64,000 nt of DNA from Pseudoduganella umbonata (GCF_014192225.1 NZ_JACHXS010000012.1:213681-277680); one strand, 5' to 3'; shown: positions 44,036 through 53,211, counted from the first letter of the stretch. A program made the numbers and translations. Notes: generated by a model from the letters alone, not told the origin.

Positions 44036-44386
44036 ATGAAGCGATCCCTCGCCGTAGCATTCGTACTGTCCCTTGGCGCCGCCGCCACCGCTTTCGCCCA
44101 CCACGGCTGGAGCGAATACGACGCCGACAAGCCCCTGACCCTGACCGGCACGATCGCCGAAAGCGGCTATTCGCAGCCGCATGGCCATGTCGAGCTGAAA
44201 ACCGCCGACAAGACGTGGCACGTGGTGCTGGCGCCGCCATCGCGGATGGAAAGCCGCGGCCTGGCGAGGGATGCGCTGGCCGCCGGCGGGCAGGCCACCG
44301 TGTATGGCTATCCGCACCGCAGCAAGGGCACCGAATTGCGTGCCGAGCGCATCACCGTCAAGGATAAAACGGTCGAGCTGCGCTGA
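44036..44386 (+). CDS. DUF6152-family exported protein
   Basis: 116 aa from ATG 44036 with SD AGGAGTG. Signal peptide MKRSLAVAFVLSLGAAATAFA, then the family start HHGWSEYDADKPLTLTGTI; the remainder is a small beta-barrel-like domain (HVELKTADKTWHVVLAPP, GQATVYGYPHRS). DUF6152 commonly pairs with a DUF6644 membrane protein, as here. The HH-x-W motif may bind metal; role unknown. Confidence 0.8.
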   Translation: MKRSLAVAFVLSLGAAATAFAHHGWSEYDADKPLTLTGTIAESGYSQPHGHVELKTADKTWHVVLAPPSRMESRGLARDALAAGGQATVYGYPHRSKGTELRAERITVKDKTVELR

Positions 44387-44892
44387 TGGCGGATGGCTGG
44401 GTGACGCGGCAGCTGGCGCCATCGGCCGAATGGCTGGCCGCGACGCCCGTGGCGGTGGCGATGCGCGACGGCGTGTGGCTGTATCCGGTCGTCGAGACGG
44501 TGCACATCGTCGGCTTTGCCGTTCTGGTGGGCGCGGTGGCCATGTTCGACCTGCGCCTGCTCGGCTGCGCGCGCCGCCTGCCGGTCGATGCGCTGGCCGC
44601 GCACCTGCTGCGCTGGGCGGTGGCCAGCCTGCTGCTGATCGTGCCGGCCGGGCTGCTGCTGTTCGCCAGCGCGCCGGGCGACTTCCTGTCCAACCGCACG
44701 TTCGGCGTGAAGCTGGCGCTGATCGCGCTGGCCGGCGCGAATGCGCTGGTGTTCCACCTGGGCGTCTACCGCGGCGTGGCCGGCTGGAACGTGGCGGCGC
44801 CCGCGCCGCTGCCCGCGCGGGGGCATGCGCTGCTGTCGCTGCTGCTGTGGATCGGCGTGATCGCCTGCGGCAGGCTGCTGGCCTATACCTGA
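44386..44892 (+). CDS. DUF6644-type membrane protein
   Basis: 168 aa; its ATG shares the last base of the DUF6152 stop codon. Four predicted helices (VETVHIVGFAVLVGAVAMF; LLRWAVASLLLIVPAGLLLF; VKLALIALAGANALVF; LLSLLLWIGVIACGRLLAY), with a conserved His in VHIVG and another in FHLGV that could ligate haem. With DUF6152 it forms a two-gene unit. Confidence 0.72.
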   Translation: MADGWVTRQLAPSAEWLAATPVAVAMRDGVWLYPVVETVHIVGFAVLVGAVAMFDLRLLGCARRLPVDALAAHLLRWAVASLLLIVPAGLLLFASAPGDFLSNRTFGVKLALIALAGANALVFHLGVYRGVAGWNVAAPAPLPARGHALLSLLLWIGVIACGRLLAYT

Positions 44893-45128
44893 GCGTTGCC
44901 CTGGCCTGAGCCGGCCAGCTTCTTGTCCAGGTATTCGCGGGCGATACGGGCAGCGCCCGCCTCGGCATCGGCGCGGGTGGCGAAGCGCTGCTCGGCGGTG
45001 AAGCGGTCTTTCCAGGTATCGACGTGGCCCTTGATGATGATCGTGCAGTGCCATTGGTGATCGTGGACCGCTGCCGTGTCTTCATATTCTTCCGTGCGGA
45101 TCGTGTAACCCCGGTATTCGAATTCCAT
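44883..45128 (-). CDS. Small conserved hypothetical protein
   Basis: 81 aa from ATG 45128 (upstream GGGGAACAGGC). MEFEYRGYTIRTEEYEDTA followed by WHCTIIIKGHVDTWKDRF and a final helix with AEAGAARIAREYLDKKLAG. It looks like a compact alpha-beta protein with no signal or metal motif. It overlaps the DUF6644 3' end by 10 bp on the opposite strand. Confidence 0.7.
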   Translation of the reverse strand: MEFEYRGYTIRTEEYEDTAAVHDHQWHCTIIIKGHVDTWKDRFTAEQRFATRADAEAGAARIAREYLDKKLAGSGQGNAQV

Positions 45129-45229
45129 TGCCTGTTCCCCAGCCTTTGCCTGTAAAGTGGCCAATGTAGCATCGCGCGCGGCAGCGCGACGCCCGCTTAT
45201 ACTGGCGGATCGAACAGGGGAGGCTCCAC

Positions 45230-45970
45230 ATGAAGATCGCGGCAATCTCGGACATCCACGGCAACCTCGGCGCGCTCGAAGCGGTGCTGGCCGATATCGA
45301 ACGGCGCGGCGCGACCGTGACGGTGAACCTGGGCGACATCGTGTCCGGCCCGCTGCAGCCCCGCGAAACGGCCGAGCGCCTGATGGCGCTGGACATGCCG
45401 ACCATCGCCGGCAACCATGAACGCCAGGTCCTGATGCACGTGCCGGAAAGGATGGGCGCATCGGACCGCTACGCGCACGAGCACATCACCGAAGTACAGC
45501 GCGCGTGGATCCACTCGCTGCCGGCCACGCTGCGGCTGACGGACGATGTGCTGCTGGTGCACGGCACGCCGTCGTCCGACGCGGTGTACTGGACCGAGAC
45601 CGTCACCGAGGCCGGCCAGCGCACCGCCACGCACGACGAAGTGCTGGCGCGGGCCGGCGATGCGCGTGCCTCGCTGATCCTGTGCGGCCACACGCACGTG
45701 CCGCGCAGCGTGCTGCTCGACGACGGGCGCCTGGTCGTCAACCCCGGCAGCGTGGGCCTGCAGGCCTACGACAATGACCATCCGTTTCCCCACAAATCGG
45801 AAAACCTGACGCCGCATGCGCGCTACGCGATCGTCGAGCGCACCGCGGCCGGCTGGCTGGTCGAGCACATCGCCGTGCCGTACGACTACGAGTTCGCCGC
45901 GCTGCTGGCCGAAGGCAACGGGCGTCCCGGCTGGGCGCATGCGCTGCGCACGGGGCGCATGCCGGCGTGA
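45230..45970 (+). CDS. Calcineurin-like metallophosphoesterase (YfcE/MJ0936 type)
   Basis: 246 aa. The dimetal motifs are in order: SDIHGN (Asp8, His10), NLGDIVSGP, GNHER, HGTP and GHTHVPR. The small single-domain form hydrolyses phosphodiesters or phosphoserine/threonine; the substrate is unknown. SD GGGGAGG. The following gene begins 17 bp after its stop. Confidence 0.88.
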   Translation: MKIAAISDIHGNLGALEAVLADIERRGATVTVNLGDIVSGPLQPRETAERLMALDMPTIAGNHERQVLMHVPERMGASDRYAHEHITEVQRAWIHSLPATLRLTDDVLLVHGTPSSDAVYWTETVTEAGQRTATHDEVLARAGDARASLILCGHTHVPRSVLLDDGRLVVNPGSVGLQAYDNDHPFPHKSENLTPHARYAIVERTAAGWLVEHIAVPYDYEFAALLAEGNGRPGWAHALRTGRMPA

Positions 45971-45987
45971 GGCTCGCAGGAATACCC

Positions 45988-46572
45988 ATGACCGCGCTCT
46001 CCAGGCTCCCGGTACTGGCATCCTCGTTGCTTGCCATGATGATGGCCGTGCCTGGCGGCCATGCTTGCGCCGTACCGGCGGGCATGCAGCGCGTGAACGC
46101 TATCGAAGCGGAAAAAATCGGTCGCCTGCTGTCGCTGGCGAAAGAGCCGGAGCGGATTGTTCCCGGCAGCATCGAAAGACTGTTCGAGGCCAGGCTGGTC
46201 CAGCATCCATGCGAGGCGTCCAGCTGGACGTGCAATTGGGTGCAGGACTCCTCCGATGTCGCTTCGGGCATCACCAATGTCATCTTGCCGAATCCCGAGC
46301 GCGGCAAATACCGCACCGGCGGGTGGCTCATGCTCGAGATCGAAAAAACCAGCTGCATTCCGCTGCAGGAGATTGCCGGCCGGTTGCAGGCGACGCCCTC
46401 GGTGCCATCGGCCCCTCCCACATTCCTGTCATTCTCGCCGGAGGACGGCGCGGAGCCCGAACTGATGAGGGTATTCAGCGATATCCCGGACATGGACAAA
46501 CAGGTCGAGGTAATCGCATGGATGGCCAGGGGATGCCTGGTGCGCCTGGAGCTGAAGGCACTGATCAGGTGA
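45988..46572 (+). CDS. Exported protein of unknown function
   Basis: 194 aa from ATG 45988 (AGGA 6 nt upstream; an upstream GTG at 45967 is possible). Signal peptide MTALSRLPVLASSLLAMMMAVPGGHACA. The mature part has four or more Cys (HPCEASSWTCNW, KTSCIPL, ARGCLV) suggesting two disulfides, and no recognisable domain. It is probably co-transcribed with the phosphoesterase. Confidence 0.65.
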   Translation: MTALSRLPVLASSLLAMMMAVPGGHACAVPAGMQRVNAIEAEKIGRLLSLAKEPERIVPGSIERLFEARLVQHPCEASSWTCNWVQDSSDVASGITNVILPNPERGKYRTGGWLMLEIEKTSCIPLQEIAGRLQATPSVPSAPPTFLSFSPEDGAEPELMRVFSDIPDMDKQVEVIAWMARGCLVRLELKALIR

Positions 46573-46629
46573 CGGCGCGATCGGGGAAGGCCGTTTGCCG
46601 CGCCGTATGAAACCCGCGGCAGTGCGCCC

Positions 46630-47508
46630 CTAGCCCAGCACCTCCGCCGATACCTCCAGCCACGCCCGTGCGGCGTGCGACAGGTACCGGCCGCTCCACA
46701 CGTGGGCGACCTGCCACGGCACTTCCGGTTCGACGATGCGTACCGCCTGCAGCGATGTGTCGCTCAGGCGGTGAATGAACGGTTCCGGCAGCAGCGCCAC
46801 GCCGATGCCGGCCGAGGCCATTTCCACCAGCCAGTCCCACTGGCCGCTCTGCGCCGCCACCGCCGGTTCGAAGCCGGCTTGCGCGAACGTGCGGCGCAAG
46901 GCACGGGTCAGCGCGAAGTCGTCGGTCAGCAGTACCAGCGGCAGGTCCTTCAGGGCGGACAGCTTCAGCGTGCGCCGCTGGCGCTGGAATGTGCCGGCGG
47001 CCGCCAGTGCCCACATCGGGTAGCTGGCCACCGGCAGCGTTTGCACCGCCAGGCCGGGATCGGGCGGCAGCACCGTCATGCCGATTTCCAGTTCGCCGGC
47101 GGCCACCAGCCGCTCGACGTTCTGGCCGGTTTCCTCGCGCAGCACCAGCGCGATGTCCGGATGGCGTTCGCGAAACGCCTTCAGCACGGGCGTGAACAGC
47201 ACGTTGATCATCGGCGGTATGCCGATCGAGAGCGTGCCGCGGCGCACGGCCTGCACGTCGCGCACTTCAGCGGCCAGCGTGCGCATCGTCGCCAGCATCT
47301 CCTCGCCGCGCTGGAAGACCACGCGGCCCGTGTCCGTCAGGCCCAGGCGGCGGCCGTCGCGGATGAACAGCGGCGTGCCCAGCTCTTCCTCGAGCTGGTG
47401 CACCATCTTGCTGATCGTCGACTGGGTCACGTGCAGCAGCTCGGCCGCCTGGGTAAAGCTGGACAGGCGGGCGGTTTCGACAAAGTAGCGCAGCGAGCGG
47501 ATATCCAT
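46630..47508 (-). CDS. LysR-family transcriptional regulator
   Basis: 292 aa. Winged HTH at residues 1-60 (MDIRSLRYFVETARLSSFTQ, then AAELLHVTQSTISKMVHQLE), followed by the periplasmic-binding-like effector domain (GTLSIGIPPMINVLF). It is divergent from the CoA-transferase gene across a 125-bp AT-rich gap, the usual arrangement of a LysR activator with its target. Confidence 0.9.
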   Translation of the reverse strand: MDIRSLRYFVETARLSSFTQAAELLHVTQSTISKMVHQLEEELGTPLFIRDGRRLGLTDTGRVVFQRGEEMLATMRTLAAEVRDVQAVRRGTLSIGIPPMINVLFTPVLKAFRERHPDIALVLREETGQNVERLVAAGELEIGMTVLPPDPGLAVQTLPVASYPMWALAAAGTFQRQRRTLKLSALKDLPLVLLTDDFALTRALRRTFAQAGFEPAVAAQSGQWDWLVEMASAGIGVALLPEPFIHRLSDTSLQAVRIVEPEVPWQVAHVWSGRYLSHAARAWLEVSAEVLG

Positions 47509-47633
47509 CTAGCGACGGGCGATCTGGTGAATGGCCATGAATTTTACGAATGGAATTGGTGAATATAAGTCATATTATCCATGAATGTCGATCCTATACT
47601 TCGCTGATCGAATAAAGATTAGTGGAGGACACC
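47509..47633. promoter_or_regulatory. LysR / CoA-transferase divergent promoter
   Basis: AT-rich gap (47535-47620) with short inverted pieces such as ATAAGTCATATTAT. LysR proteins usually bind between such divergent genes; no precise T-N11-A site can be singled out by eye. Confidence 0.4.
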
Positions 47634-49139
47634 ATGGATGACCGAACGGTGCGGGAACGTATCCGCCGCCCTGAATTGCTGGCCCGTATCCAGCCCGCCG
47701 AACAGGCCGCGCGCCTGTTCGCGCCCGGCATGACGGTAGGGATGAGCGGTTTCACGAAAGCCGGCGATGCGAAGGCGCTGCCGCGCGCGCTCGTCGAACG
47801 GGCCCGCGAGCAGCCGCTGGACCTCACGCTGATCACCGGTGCCTCGCTGGGCAACGACAGCGACGGCATGATGGCCAATGCCGGCGTGGTCCGTCGCCGC
47901 CTGCCGTTCCAGGCCGATGCATCGCTGCGCCGCAAGATCAATACCGGAGAAGTACTGTTCATCGACCAGCACCTGTCGGAGACCGCCGAACAGCTGCGCG
48001 GCGGGGCGCTGCCGCGCATCGACATCGCCGTCATCGAAGCCTGCGCGATCCGCGAGGACGGTGCGATCGTGCCGACCATGGCGGTCGGCAACAGCGCCAG
48101 CTTCGTGCAGGGGGCGCGGCAGGTGATCGTGGAGCTGAACCTGGCGGCGCCGGCATCGCTGGAAGGCTTGCACGACATCTATGTGCCGCGCCCGCGTCCG
48201 GCACGCGAGCCGATTCCGCTGACCCATCCCGGCCAGCGGATCGGCACCACGGCGATCGCGATCGATCCGGAACGCATCGCCGCGATCGTCGTCACCGACA
48301 GCCCGGACAGCCCGTCGTCCGTGCTGCCGCCGGATGCGCAGACCGATGCCATCGCCGGCCACGTGATCGCGTTCCTGGAAGGCGAGGTCGCGGCTGGCCG
48401 CATGGGCCCCGGACTGCTGCCGCTGCAGGCCGGCATCGGCACGATCGCCAACGCGGTGCTGCACGGTCTCACGCAGTCGTCGTTCCGCGACCTGACGATG
48501 TATTCCGAGGTACTGCAGGACAGTGCCATCGCGCTGCTCGAATCGGGGCAGCTGGCACTGGCGTCGGCGTCGTCGATCACGCTGTCGGCACCGATGCACG
48601 AACGCTTCCTCGCCAACCTGGACCGCTACCGCGACCGCATCGTGCTGCGCCCGCAGGAAATCAGCAACCATCCGGAAATCGTGCGGCGGCTCGGCATCAT
48701 CGGCCTGAATACGGCGCTGGAATTCGATATCTACGGCAACGTGAATTCTACCCACGTGGGCGGCACGAACATGATGAACGGCATCGGCGGTTCCGGCGAC
48801 TTCGCCCGCAACGGCGAGCTGGCGATCTTCGTCAGCAAGTCGGAAGCCAAGGATGGCGCGATTTCCAGCGTGGTGCCGATGGTGGCGCACGTGGACCACA
48901 CGGAGCACGACGTGGACGTGCTGGTCACCGAATGGGGCCTGGCGGACCTGCGCGGGCTGGCGCCGCGCGAGCGCGCGCCGCTGGTCATCGAGCGCTGCGC
49001 CCACCCGGATTACCGCGCGCCGCTGCGCGATTACTACGAACGTGCCCTGCTGCGGGGCGGGCAGACTCCGCACGTGCTGGAAGAAGCGCTGTCGTGGCAT
49101 GAGCGTTATCGGACGAGCAAGCACATGCGTGCTGTGTAA
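47634..49139 (+). CDS. Acetyl-CoA hydrolase/transferase family (succinate CoA-transferase-like)
   Basis: 501 aa from ATG 47634, with GGAGG 5 nt upstream. Family 1 CoA-transferase of the Cat1/AarC type: VGMSGFTKAGDAKALPRAL at the N-terminus, the glutamyl-thioester region LTMYSEVLQDSAIALLESG (catalytic Glu), GGSGDFARN and EWGLADLRG near the end. It exchanges CoA between acyl groups such as succinyl, acetyl and propionyl. Probably controlled by the divergent LysR protein; the acid is unknown. Confidence 0.88.
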   Translation: MDDRTVRERIRRPELLARIQPAEQAARLFAPGMTVGMSGFTKAGDAKALPRALVERAREQPLDLTLITGASLGNDSDGMMANAGVVRRRLPFQADASLRRKINTGEVLFIDQHLSETAEQLRGGALPRIDIAVIEACAIREDGAIVPTMAVGNSASFVQGARQVIVELNLAAPASLEGLHDIYVPRPRPAREPIPLTHPGQRIGTTAIAIDPERIAAIVVTDSPDSPSSVLPPDAQTDAIAGHVIAFLEGEVAAGRMGPGLLPLQAGIGTIANAVLHGLTQSSFRDLTMYSEVLQDSAIALLESGQLALASASSITLSAPMHERFLANLDRYRDRIVLRPQEISNHPEIVRRLGIIGLNTALEFDIYGNVNSTHVGGTNMMNGIGGSGDFARNGELAIFVSKSEAKDGAISSVVPMVAHVDHTEHDVDVLVTEWGLADLRGLAPRERAPLVIERCAHPDYRAPLRDYYERALLRGGQTPHVLEEALSWHERYRTSKHMRAV

Positions 49140-49280
49140 AAACAACAGGGGGACATGAGAACGGGAGGGAGGCAGCTCTGCCATTGGTAATGGCTATCGC
49201 AATGATTTAAATTATTGCCTTTCGGAAATTCACATTTGAACGTAGACTTTTCCCACGTTCACACCACTGAGGAGCCAGAC

Positions 49281-50747
49281 ATGAGCCAGCCGCCTATCAC
49301 CACCGCCTCCGGCATTCCCGTCGCCGACAACCAGAATTCGGCCAGTGCCGGCCCCCGTGGACCGTTGCTGCTGCAGGACTTCCATCTGATCGAGAAGCTG
49401 CAGCACTTCAACCGTGAGCGCATTCCAGAGCGCGTGGTGCACGCCAAGGGCTCGGGTGCCTACGGCAAGTTCACCGTTACGCACGATCTCTCGCAATACA
49501 CGAAAGCCAAGCTGTTCTCGGCGATCGGCAAGGAAACCGAAACCTTCCTGCGCTTCTCGACCGTGGGCGGCGAGAAGGGCAGCGCCGACACCGAGCGCGA
49601 TCCGCGCGGCTTCGCGGTGCGCTTCTATACCGAGGAAGGCAACTGGGACCTGGTGGGCAACAACACGCCCGTGTTCTTCCTGAAGGACGGCATCAAGTTC
49701 CCGGACTTCATCCACACGCAGAAGCGCGATCCGCAAACCAACCTGAAGTCGGCCACGATGATGTTCGACTTCTGGAGCAAGGCGCCGGAAAGCCTGCACC
49801 AGGTGACCACGCTGTTCTCCAGCCGCGGCACGCCGGACGGCTACCGCCACATGCACGGCTTCGGCAGCCACACGTACAGCCTGATCAACGATGCCGGCGA
49901 GCGTGTCTACGTGAAGTGGCACTTCCTGACGCAGCAGGGCATCAAGAACCTGAGCGCCGCCGATGCCACGCGCATTGCCGGCGAAGACCCGGACTACGCG
50001 CAGCGCGACCTGTTCAACGCGATTGCCCGCGGCGATTTCCCGCGCTGGACCGTGTCGGTCCAGGTGGCCACGGAGGCCGAGCTGGCGGCATGGGAGCAGC
50101 GTACCGGCTGGAACCCGTTCGACCTGACGAAAGTGTGGCCGCATGGCGACTTCCCGCTGCGCCAGGTGGGCGTGCTGGAGCTGAACCGCAATCCGCTCAA
50201 CTACCACGCCGAGGTGGAGCAGGCTGCGCTGTCGCCATCGAACGTGGTGCCGGGCATGGGCTACTCGCCGGACAAGATGCTGCAGGCGCGCCTGTTCGCC
50301 TACCACGACGCCCAGCTGTACCGGGTCGGCACCAACCACCAGTACCTGCCGGTGAATGCGCCACGCTGCCCGGTGCACAACCAGCAGCGCGACGGTGCGA
50401 TGGCCTTCGCCAACGGCGGCGCCGAGCAGAACTACCACACGGTGCAGGCGGGCGGTTCCGGTGTGCGGGGCCTGGGCAACGGCGAACCGGCGCTGGCGCT
50501 GGACGGCGCGGCCGGGCTGTACGACCCACGCGGCACGGACGACGACTTCACGCAGGCGGGCAACCTGTTCCGCGTGCTGGACGCAGCCGAGCAGCAGAAC
50601 CTGTTCGACAACCTGGCCGGGCCGCTGTCGCAGGTGTCCGATGAGATCATCGCCCGCCAGCTGGGGCATTTCGACAAGGCCGATGCGGCGTATGGCGCGG
50701 GCGTGCGCGCGGCGCTGAAGAAGAAGAAGGGTCGCAACGTCGACTGA
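49281..50747 (+). CDS. katA: Monofunctional haem catalase (KatA-type, small subunit)
   Basis: 488 aa from ATG 49281 (SD GAGGAG). Active-site His54 in ERVVHAKGSGAYG, the Asn in VGNNTPVFF, and the haem-ligand Tyr in RLFAYHDAQLYRVG (around residue 340) are all present. Cytoplasmic clade 3-like enzyme, without signal peptide, that decomposes H2O2. The upstream 140 bp contain no obvious OxyR site by eye. A nested palindrome and a terminator follow. Confidence 0.93.
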   Translation: MSQPPITTASGIPVADNQNSASAGPRGPLLLQDFHLIEKLQHFNRERIPERVVHAKGSGAYGKFTVTHDLSQYTKAKLFSAIGKETETFLRFSTVGGEKGSADTERDPRGFAVRFYTEEGNWDLVGNNTPVFFLKDGIKFPDFIHTQKRDPQTNLKSATMMFDFWSKAPESLHQVTTLFSSRGTPDGYRHMHGFGSHTYSLINDAGERVYVKWHFLTQQGIKNLSAADATRIAGEDPDYAQRDLFNAIARGDFPRWTVSVQVATEAELAAWEQRTGWNPFDLTKVWPHGDFPLRQVGVLELNRNPLNYHAEVEQAALSPSNVVPGMGYSPDKMLQARLFAYHDAQLYRVGTNHQYLPVNAPRCPVHNQQRDGAMAFANGGAEQNYHTVQAGGSGVRGLGNGEPALALDGAAGLYDPRGTDDDFTQAGNLFRVLDAAEQQNLFDNLAGPLSQVSDEIIARQLGHFDKADAAYGAGVRAALKKKKGRNVD

Positions 50748-50779
50748 GGCCAAGCCGCTGAGACCGTGTCTCCGTGCTT

Positions 50780-50819
50780 GAGCCCGTGCAGCCGGACCAT
50801 GGTCCGGCAACACGGGCTC
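50780..50819. repeat. Nested palindrome after catalase
   Basis: GAGCCCGTG and CACGGGCTC (9-bp arms, 50780-50788 and 50811-50819) enclose a second perfect palindrome, CCGGACCATGGTCCGG. The whole 40 bp folds into one long stem-loop. It is not followed by T's and precedes a normal terminator. Confidence 0.75.
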
Positions 50820-50846
50820 GGCAGGTAAGGTCGGCAGGTGAAACGG

Positions 50847-50871
50847 GGCGGGCCGCGAGGTCCGCCTTTTT
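50847..50871 (+). terminator. Rho-independent terminator of catalase
   Basis: GGCGGGCC pairs with GGTCCGCC (8 bp, one G-T) around GCGA, followed by five Ts. Confidence 0.8.
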
Positions 50872-50927
50872 GCGTTAACGCCCCAAACCAAGGACAATAA
50901 CGCCATCCAAACCCGACGGATCCCCCA

Positions 50928-52052
50928 ATGACCATCAAAATCAGTCAGAACTTCGACTCCGGCGCTATCGACGTCGTGAGCGCGGAGAACCCCGCCAACA
51001 TCGAGCTGAAGCTGCGCAGCGATTCGCATGCCGACATCCACCAGTGGTTCCACTTCCGTGTGCAGGGCGCGCGCGGCACGGGTCTCAACCTGCGGTTCCT
51101 GAATGCCGGCCAGGCGACCTATGCCCAGGGCTTCCAGGATTATCACGCGGTGGCCAGCTACGACGGCGAGAACTGGTTCCGCGTGCCGACCTCGTTCGAC
51201 GGCGAAGTGATGACGATCCGGCACACGCCGGACCTGGACAGCGTGTACTACGCCTACTTCGAGCCGTACTCGTGGGAACGGCACCTGCGTCTGCTGGGCG
51301 AGGTGGCGGAAAACCCCGTCGCGCGCGTGCTCGACCTGGGAACCTCGGTCGAGGGCCGCGACATGAACCTGGTGGTGATCGGGGATGCCGAGGCCGAAAA
51401 GAAAATCTGGTTCATCGCCCGCCAGCATCCCGGCGAATCGATGGCCGAGTGGTTCATCGAAGGCCTGATCGATGCGCTGCTGGACGATGCCAATCCGATT
51501 GCCCGCAAGCTGCTGCAGCGCTGCGTGTTCTACATCGTGCCGAACATGAACCCTGACGGCTCGGTGCGCGGCAACCTGCGCACCAACGCGGCCGGTGCGA
51601 ACCTGAACCGCGAATGGATGACGCCGACGCCCGAGCGCTCGCCGGAAGTGCTGTGCGTGAAGCAGAAGCTGCACGAGACGGGTGTCGACATGTTCTTCGA
51701 CATCCATGGCGACGAAGCGCTGCCGTACAACTTCGTGGCCGGCAACGAGATGCTGGAGACATTCACGCCGCAGCAGGCCGCTGCGCAAAAGGCGTTCATC
51801 GAACGCTACAAGAACGCCAGCCCGGACTTCCAGGACGCCGTGGGATACCCGATCAGCAAGTACAAGGCGGACGTGCTGACCTTGGCCTCGAAGTATGTCG
51901 GCCATCATTTCGGCTGCCTGTCGCTGACGCTGGAAATGCCGTTCAAGGACAACGCCGACCTGCCGGTGCCGCAGGTCGGCTGGAACGGCGCACGCAGCGC
52001 CGCGCTGGGTGCGGCGATCCTGCAACCGGTACTGCTGTCACTGGACGACTGA
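50928..52052 (+). CDS. M14-family zinc carboxypeptidase (cytosolic carboxypeptidase-like)
   Basis: 374 aa without signal peptide. An N-terminal beta-sandwich (~1-120, including WFHFRVQGARG) is followed by the M14 domain: zinc ligands His167 and Glu170 in QHPGES, His260 in DIHGDE, and catalytic Glu336 in TLEMPFK. The N-domain plus short catalytic domain is the layout of the cytosolic carboxypeptidase (CCP) subfamily, which in eukaryotes trims polyglutamate side chains. The bacterial substrate is unknown. Coupled to the CYTH gene by a TGATG junction. Confidence 0.88.
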   Translation: MTIKISQNFDSGAIDVVSAENPANIELKLRSDSHADIHQWFHFRVQGARGTGLNLRFLNAGQATYAQGFQDYHAVASYDGENWFRVPTSFDGEVMTIRHTPDLDSVYYAYFEPYSWERHLRLLGEVAENPVARVLDLGTSVEGRDMNLVVIGDAEAEKKIWFIARQHPGESMAEWFIEGLIDALLDDANPIARKLLQRCVFYIVPNMNPDGSVRGNLRTNAAGANLNREWMTPTPERSPEVLCVKQKLHETGVDMFFDIHGDEALPYNFVAGNEMLETFTPQQAAAQKAFIERYKNASPDFQDAVGYPISKYKADVLTLASKYVGHHFGCLSLTLEMPFKDNADLPVPQVGWNGARSAALGAAILQPVLLSLDD

Positions 52053-52516
52053 TGGGCATCGAGATCGAACGCAAATTCCTGGTCCGGGGCGACGGCTGGC
52101 TGAAGGAGGGCGAGCCGGTGCTATTGCGCCAGGGTTACCTGTCGTCTCACCCCGAGCGCGTGGTGCGCGTGCGCATCGAGGGCGACCGCGCCGTCATGAC
52201 GATCAAGAGCAAGGCGGTCGGCGTCTCGCGCGGCGAGTGGGAATACCCGCTGCCGGTACCGGACGCGGCCGAGTTCCTGGAGCGGCTGTGCGAGCAGCCG
52301 ATCATCGAGAAATACCGGCGCCGCATTCCCCATTCGGGCTTCGTATGGGAAGTGGACGAGTTCCTGGGCGTGAACGCCGGCCTGGTGGTGGCGGAAATCG
52401 AACTGCCGGCCGAGGATACCGTGTTCGACAAGCCGGAGTGGGTGGGCGACGAGGTCACGCACGACAAGCGCTACCTGAACTCGAACCTGATCGCGCATCC
52501 CTATTCGGCCTGGTAA
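52052..52516 (+). CDS. CYTH-domain protein (CyaB/inorganic triphosphatase-like)
   Basis: 154 aa; its ATG overlaps the peptidase stop. The N-terminal ExExK signature appears as IEIERKFLV, with later basic residues RVRIEGDRAVMTIKSK and the acidic EIELPAED pattern lining a triphosphate tunnel. Family members hydrolyse inorganic triphosphate or, rarely, make cAMP. No CHAD domain is attached. An inverted repeat follows. Confidence 0.85.
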   Translation: MGIEIERKFLVRGDGWLKEGEPVLLRQGYLSSHPERVVRVRIEGDRAVMTIKSKAVGVSRGEWEYPLPVPDAAEFLERLCEQPIIEKYRRRIPHSGFVWEVDEFLGVNAGLVVAEIELPAEDTVFDKPEWVGDEVTHDKRYLNSNLIAHPYSAW

Positions 52517-52528
52517 GGCCGGCAACAA

Positions 52529-52594
52529 AAAACCGGTGACAGGCTCCTATTCTTTGGAAATGTTTCAAAAAAACTGGTGTCTGTCACCGGTTTT
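52529..52594. repeat. ACCGGTGACAG inverted repeat
   Basis: AAAACCGGTGACAG (52529-52542) and CTGTCACCGGTTTT (52581-52594) are perfect 14-bp inverted arms around a 38-bp loop, just after the CYTH gene. A one-armed copy of the same unit (AAAAACCGGTGACAGGCTCC) lies at 53601-53620. Related to the GGTGTCNGACACC elements at 13985. Confidence 0.8.
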
Positions 52595-52743
52595 ACCGGT
52601 TGTTATTGTCGAGACAGGTAGGAACCTTCCGACCGCATGACGGTGCGAGCGCCGATGCTGCGCGCGTGGCGAAGCCGCTAATCTGAGCGTCCGCGGTCTC
52701 CAATGACCGTTCCCACAGATCGGACTACAACAGGAGCTTTACC

Positions 52744-53211
52744 ATGCGCAAAACTTTGATCGCAGCAGTTCTCGCAACGATGGCAACCGTCGCTTACGCC
52801 CAAAGCGGCACCGGTGGCAGCGGCAGCACGTCGACCGATCCGCAACGCACCTCCGGCGCATCGTCGAACAATGCAACGTCCGGCAGCGGTTCGTCGGGCC
52901 AGCAGTCCACCAAGAAATCCTCGCGTAACAAGTCCGGCTCGAGCTCGGGTTCGCAGCAAAGCGGTTCCTCGGGCAGCTCGTCCGGCGGCACGTCGGGCGG
53001 CGCGTCCGGCGGTACCTCGGGCAGCGGCGCTTCGGGCACCTCGGGTTCGGGCGGCTCGTCGGGAACGGGCGGCATGTCGGGCTCCGGCGGTTCGTCGGGT
53101 ACTGGCGGCTCCTCGGGTACCGGTGGCTCCTCGGGTACCGGCGGATCGTCGGGCACCAGCGGCGGCACGAGCGGCGGCACGAGCGGCGGCACGGGCGGTA
53201 CGACCCGCTGA
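52744..53211 (+). CDS. Exported Gly/Ser/Thr-rich low-complexity protein (paralogue A)
   Basis: 155 aa. Signal peptide MRKTLIAAVLATMATVAYAQ, then ~135 residues almost wholly Gly, Ser and Thr. A basic patch (KKSSRNKSG) lies at ~55-65, and the C-terminal half is a GGSSGT-type tandem repeat. No Cys, no anchor motif. The first 20 residues are nearly identical to those of the gene at 53788, and the ~130 bp before both ATGs are also similar, so the two are tandem paralogues. Probably a disordered secreted or periplasmic protein. Confidence 0.75.
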   Translation: MRKTLIAAVLATMATVAYAQSGTGGSGSTSTDPQRTSGASSNNATSGSGSSGQQSTKKSSRNKSGSSSGSQQSGSSGSSSGGTSGGASGGTSGSGASGTSGSGGSSGTGGMSGSGGSSGTGGSSGTGGSSGTGGSSGTSGGTSGGTSGGTGGTTR

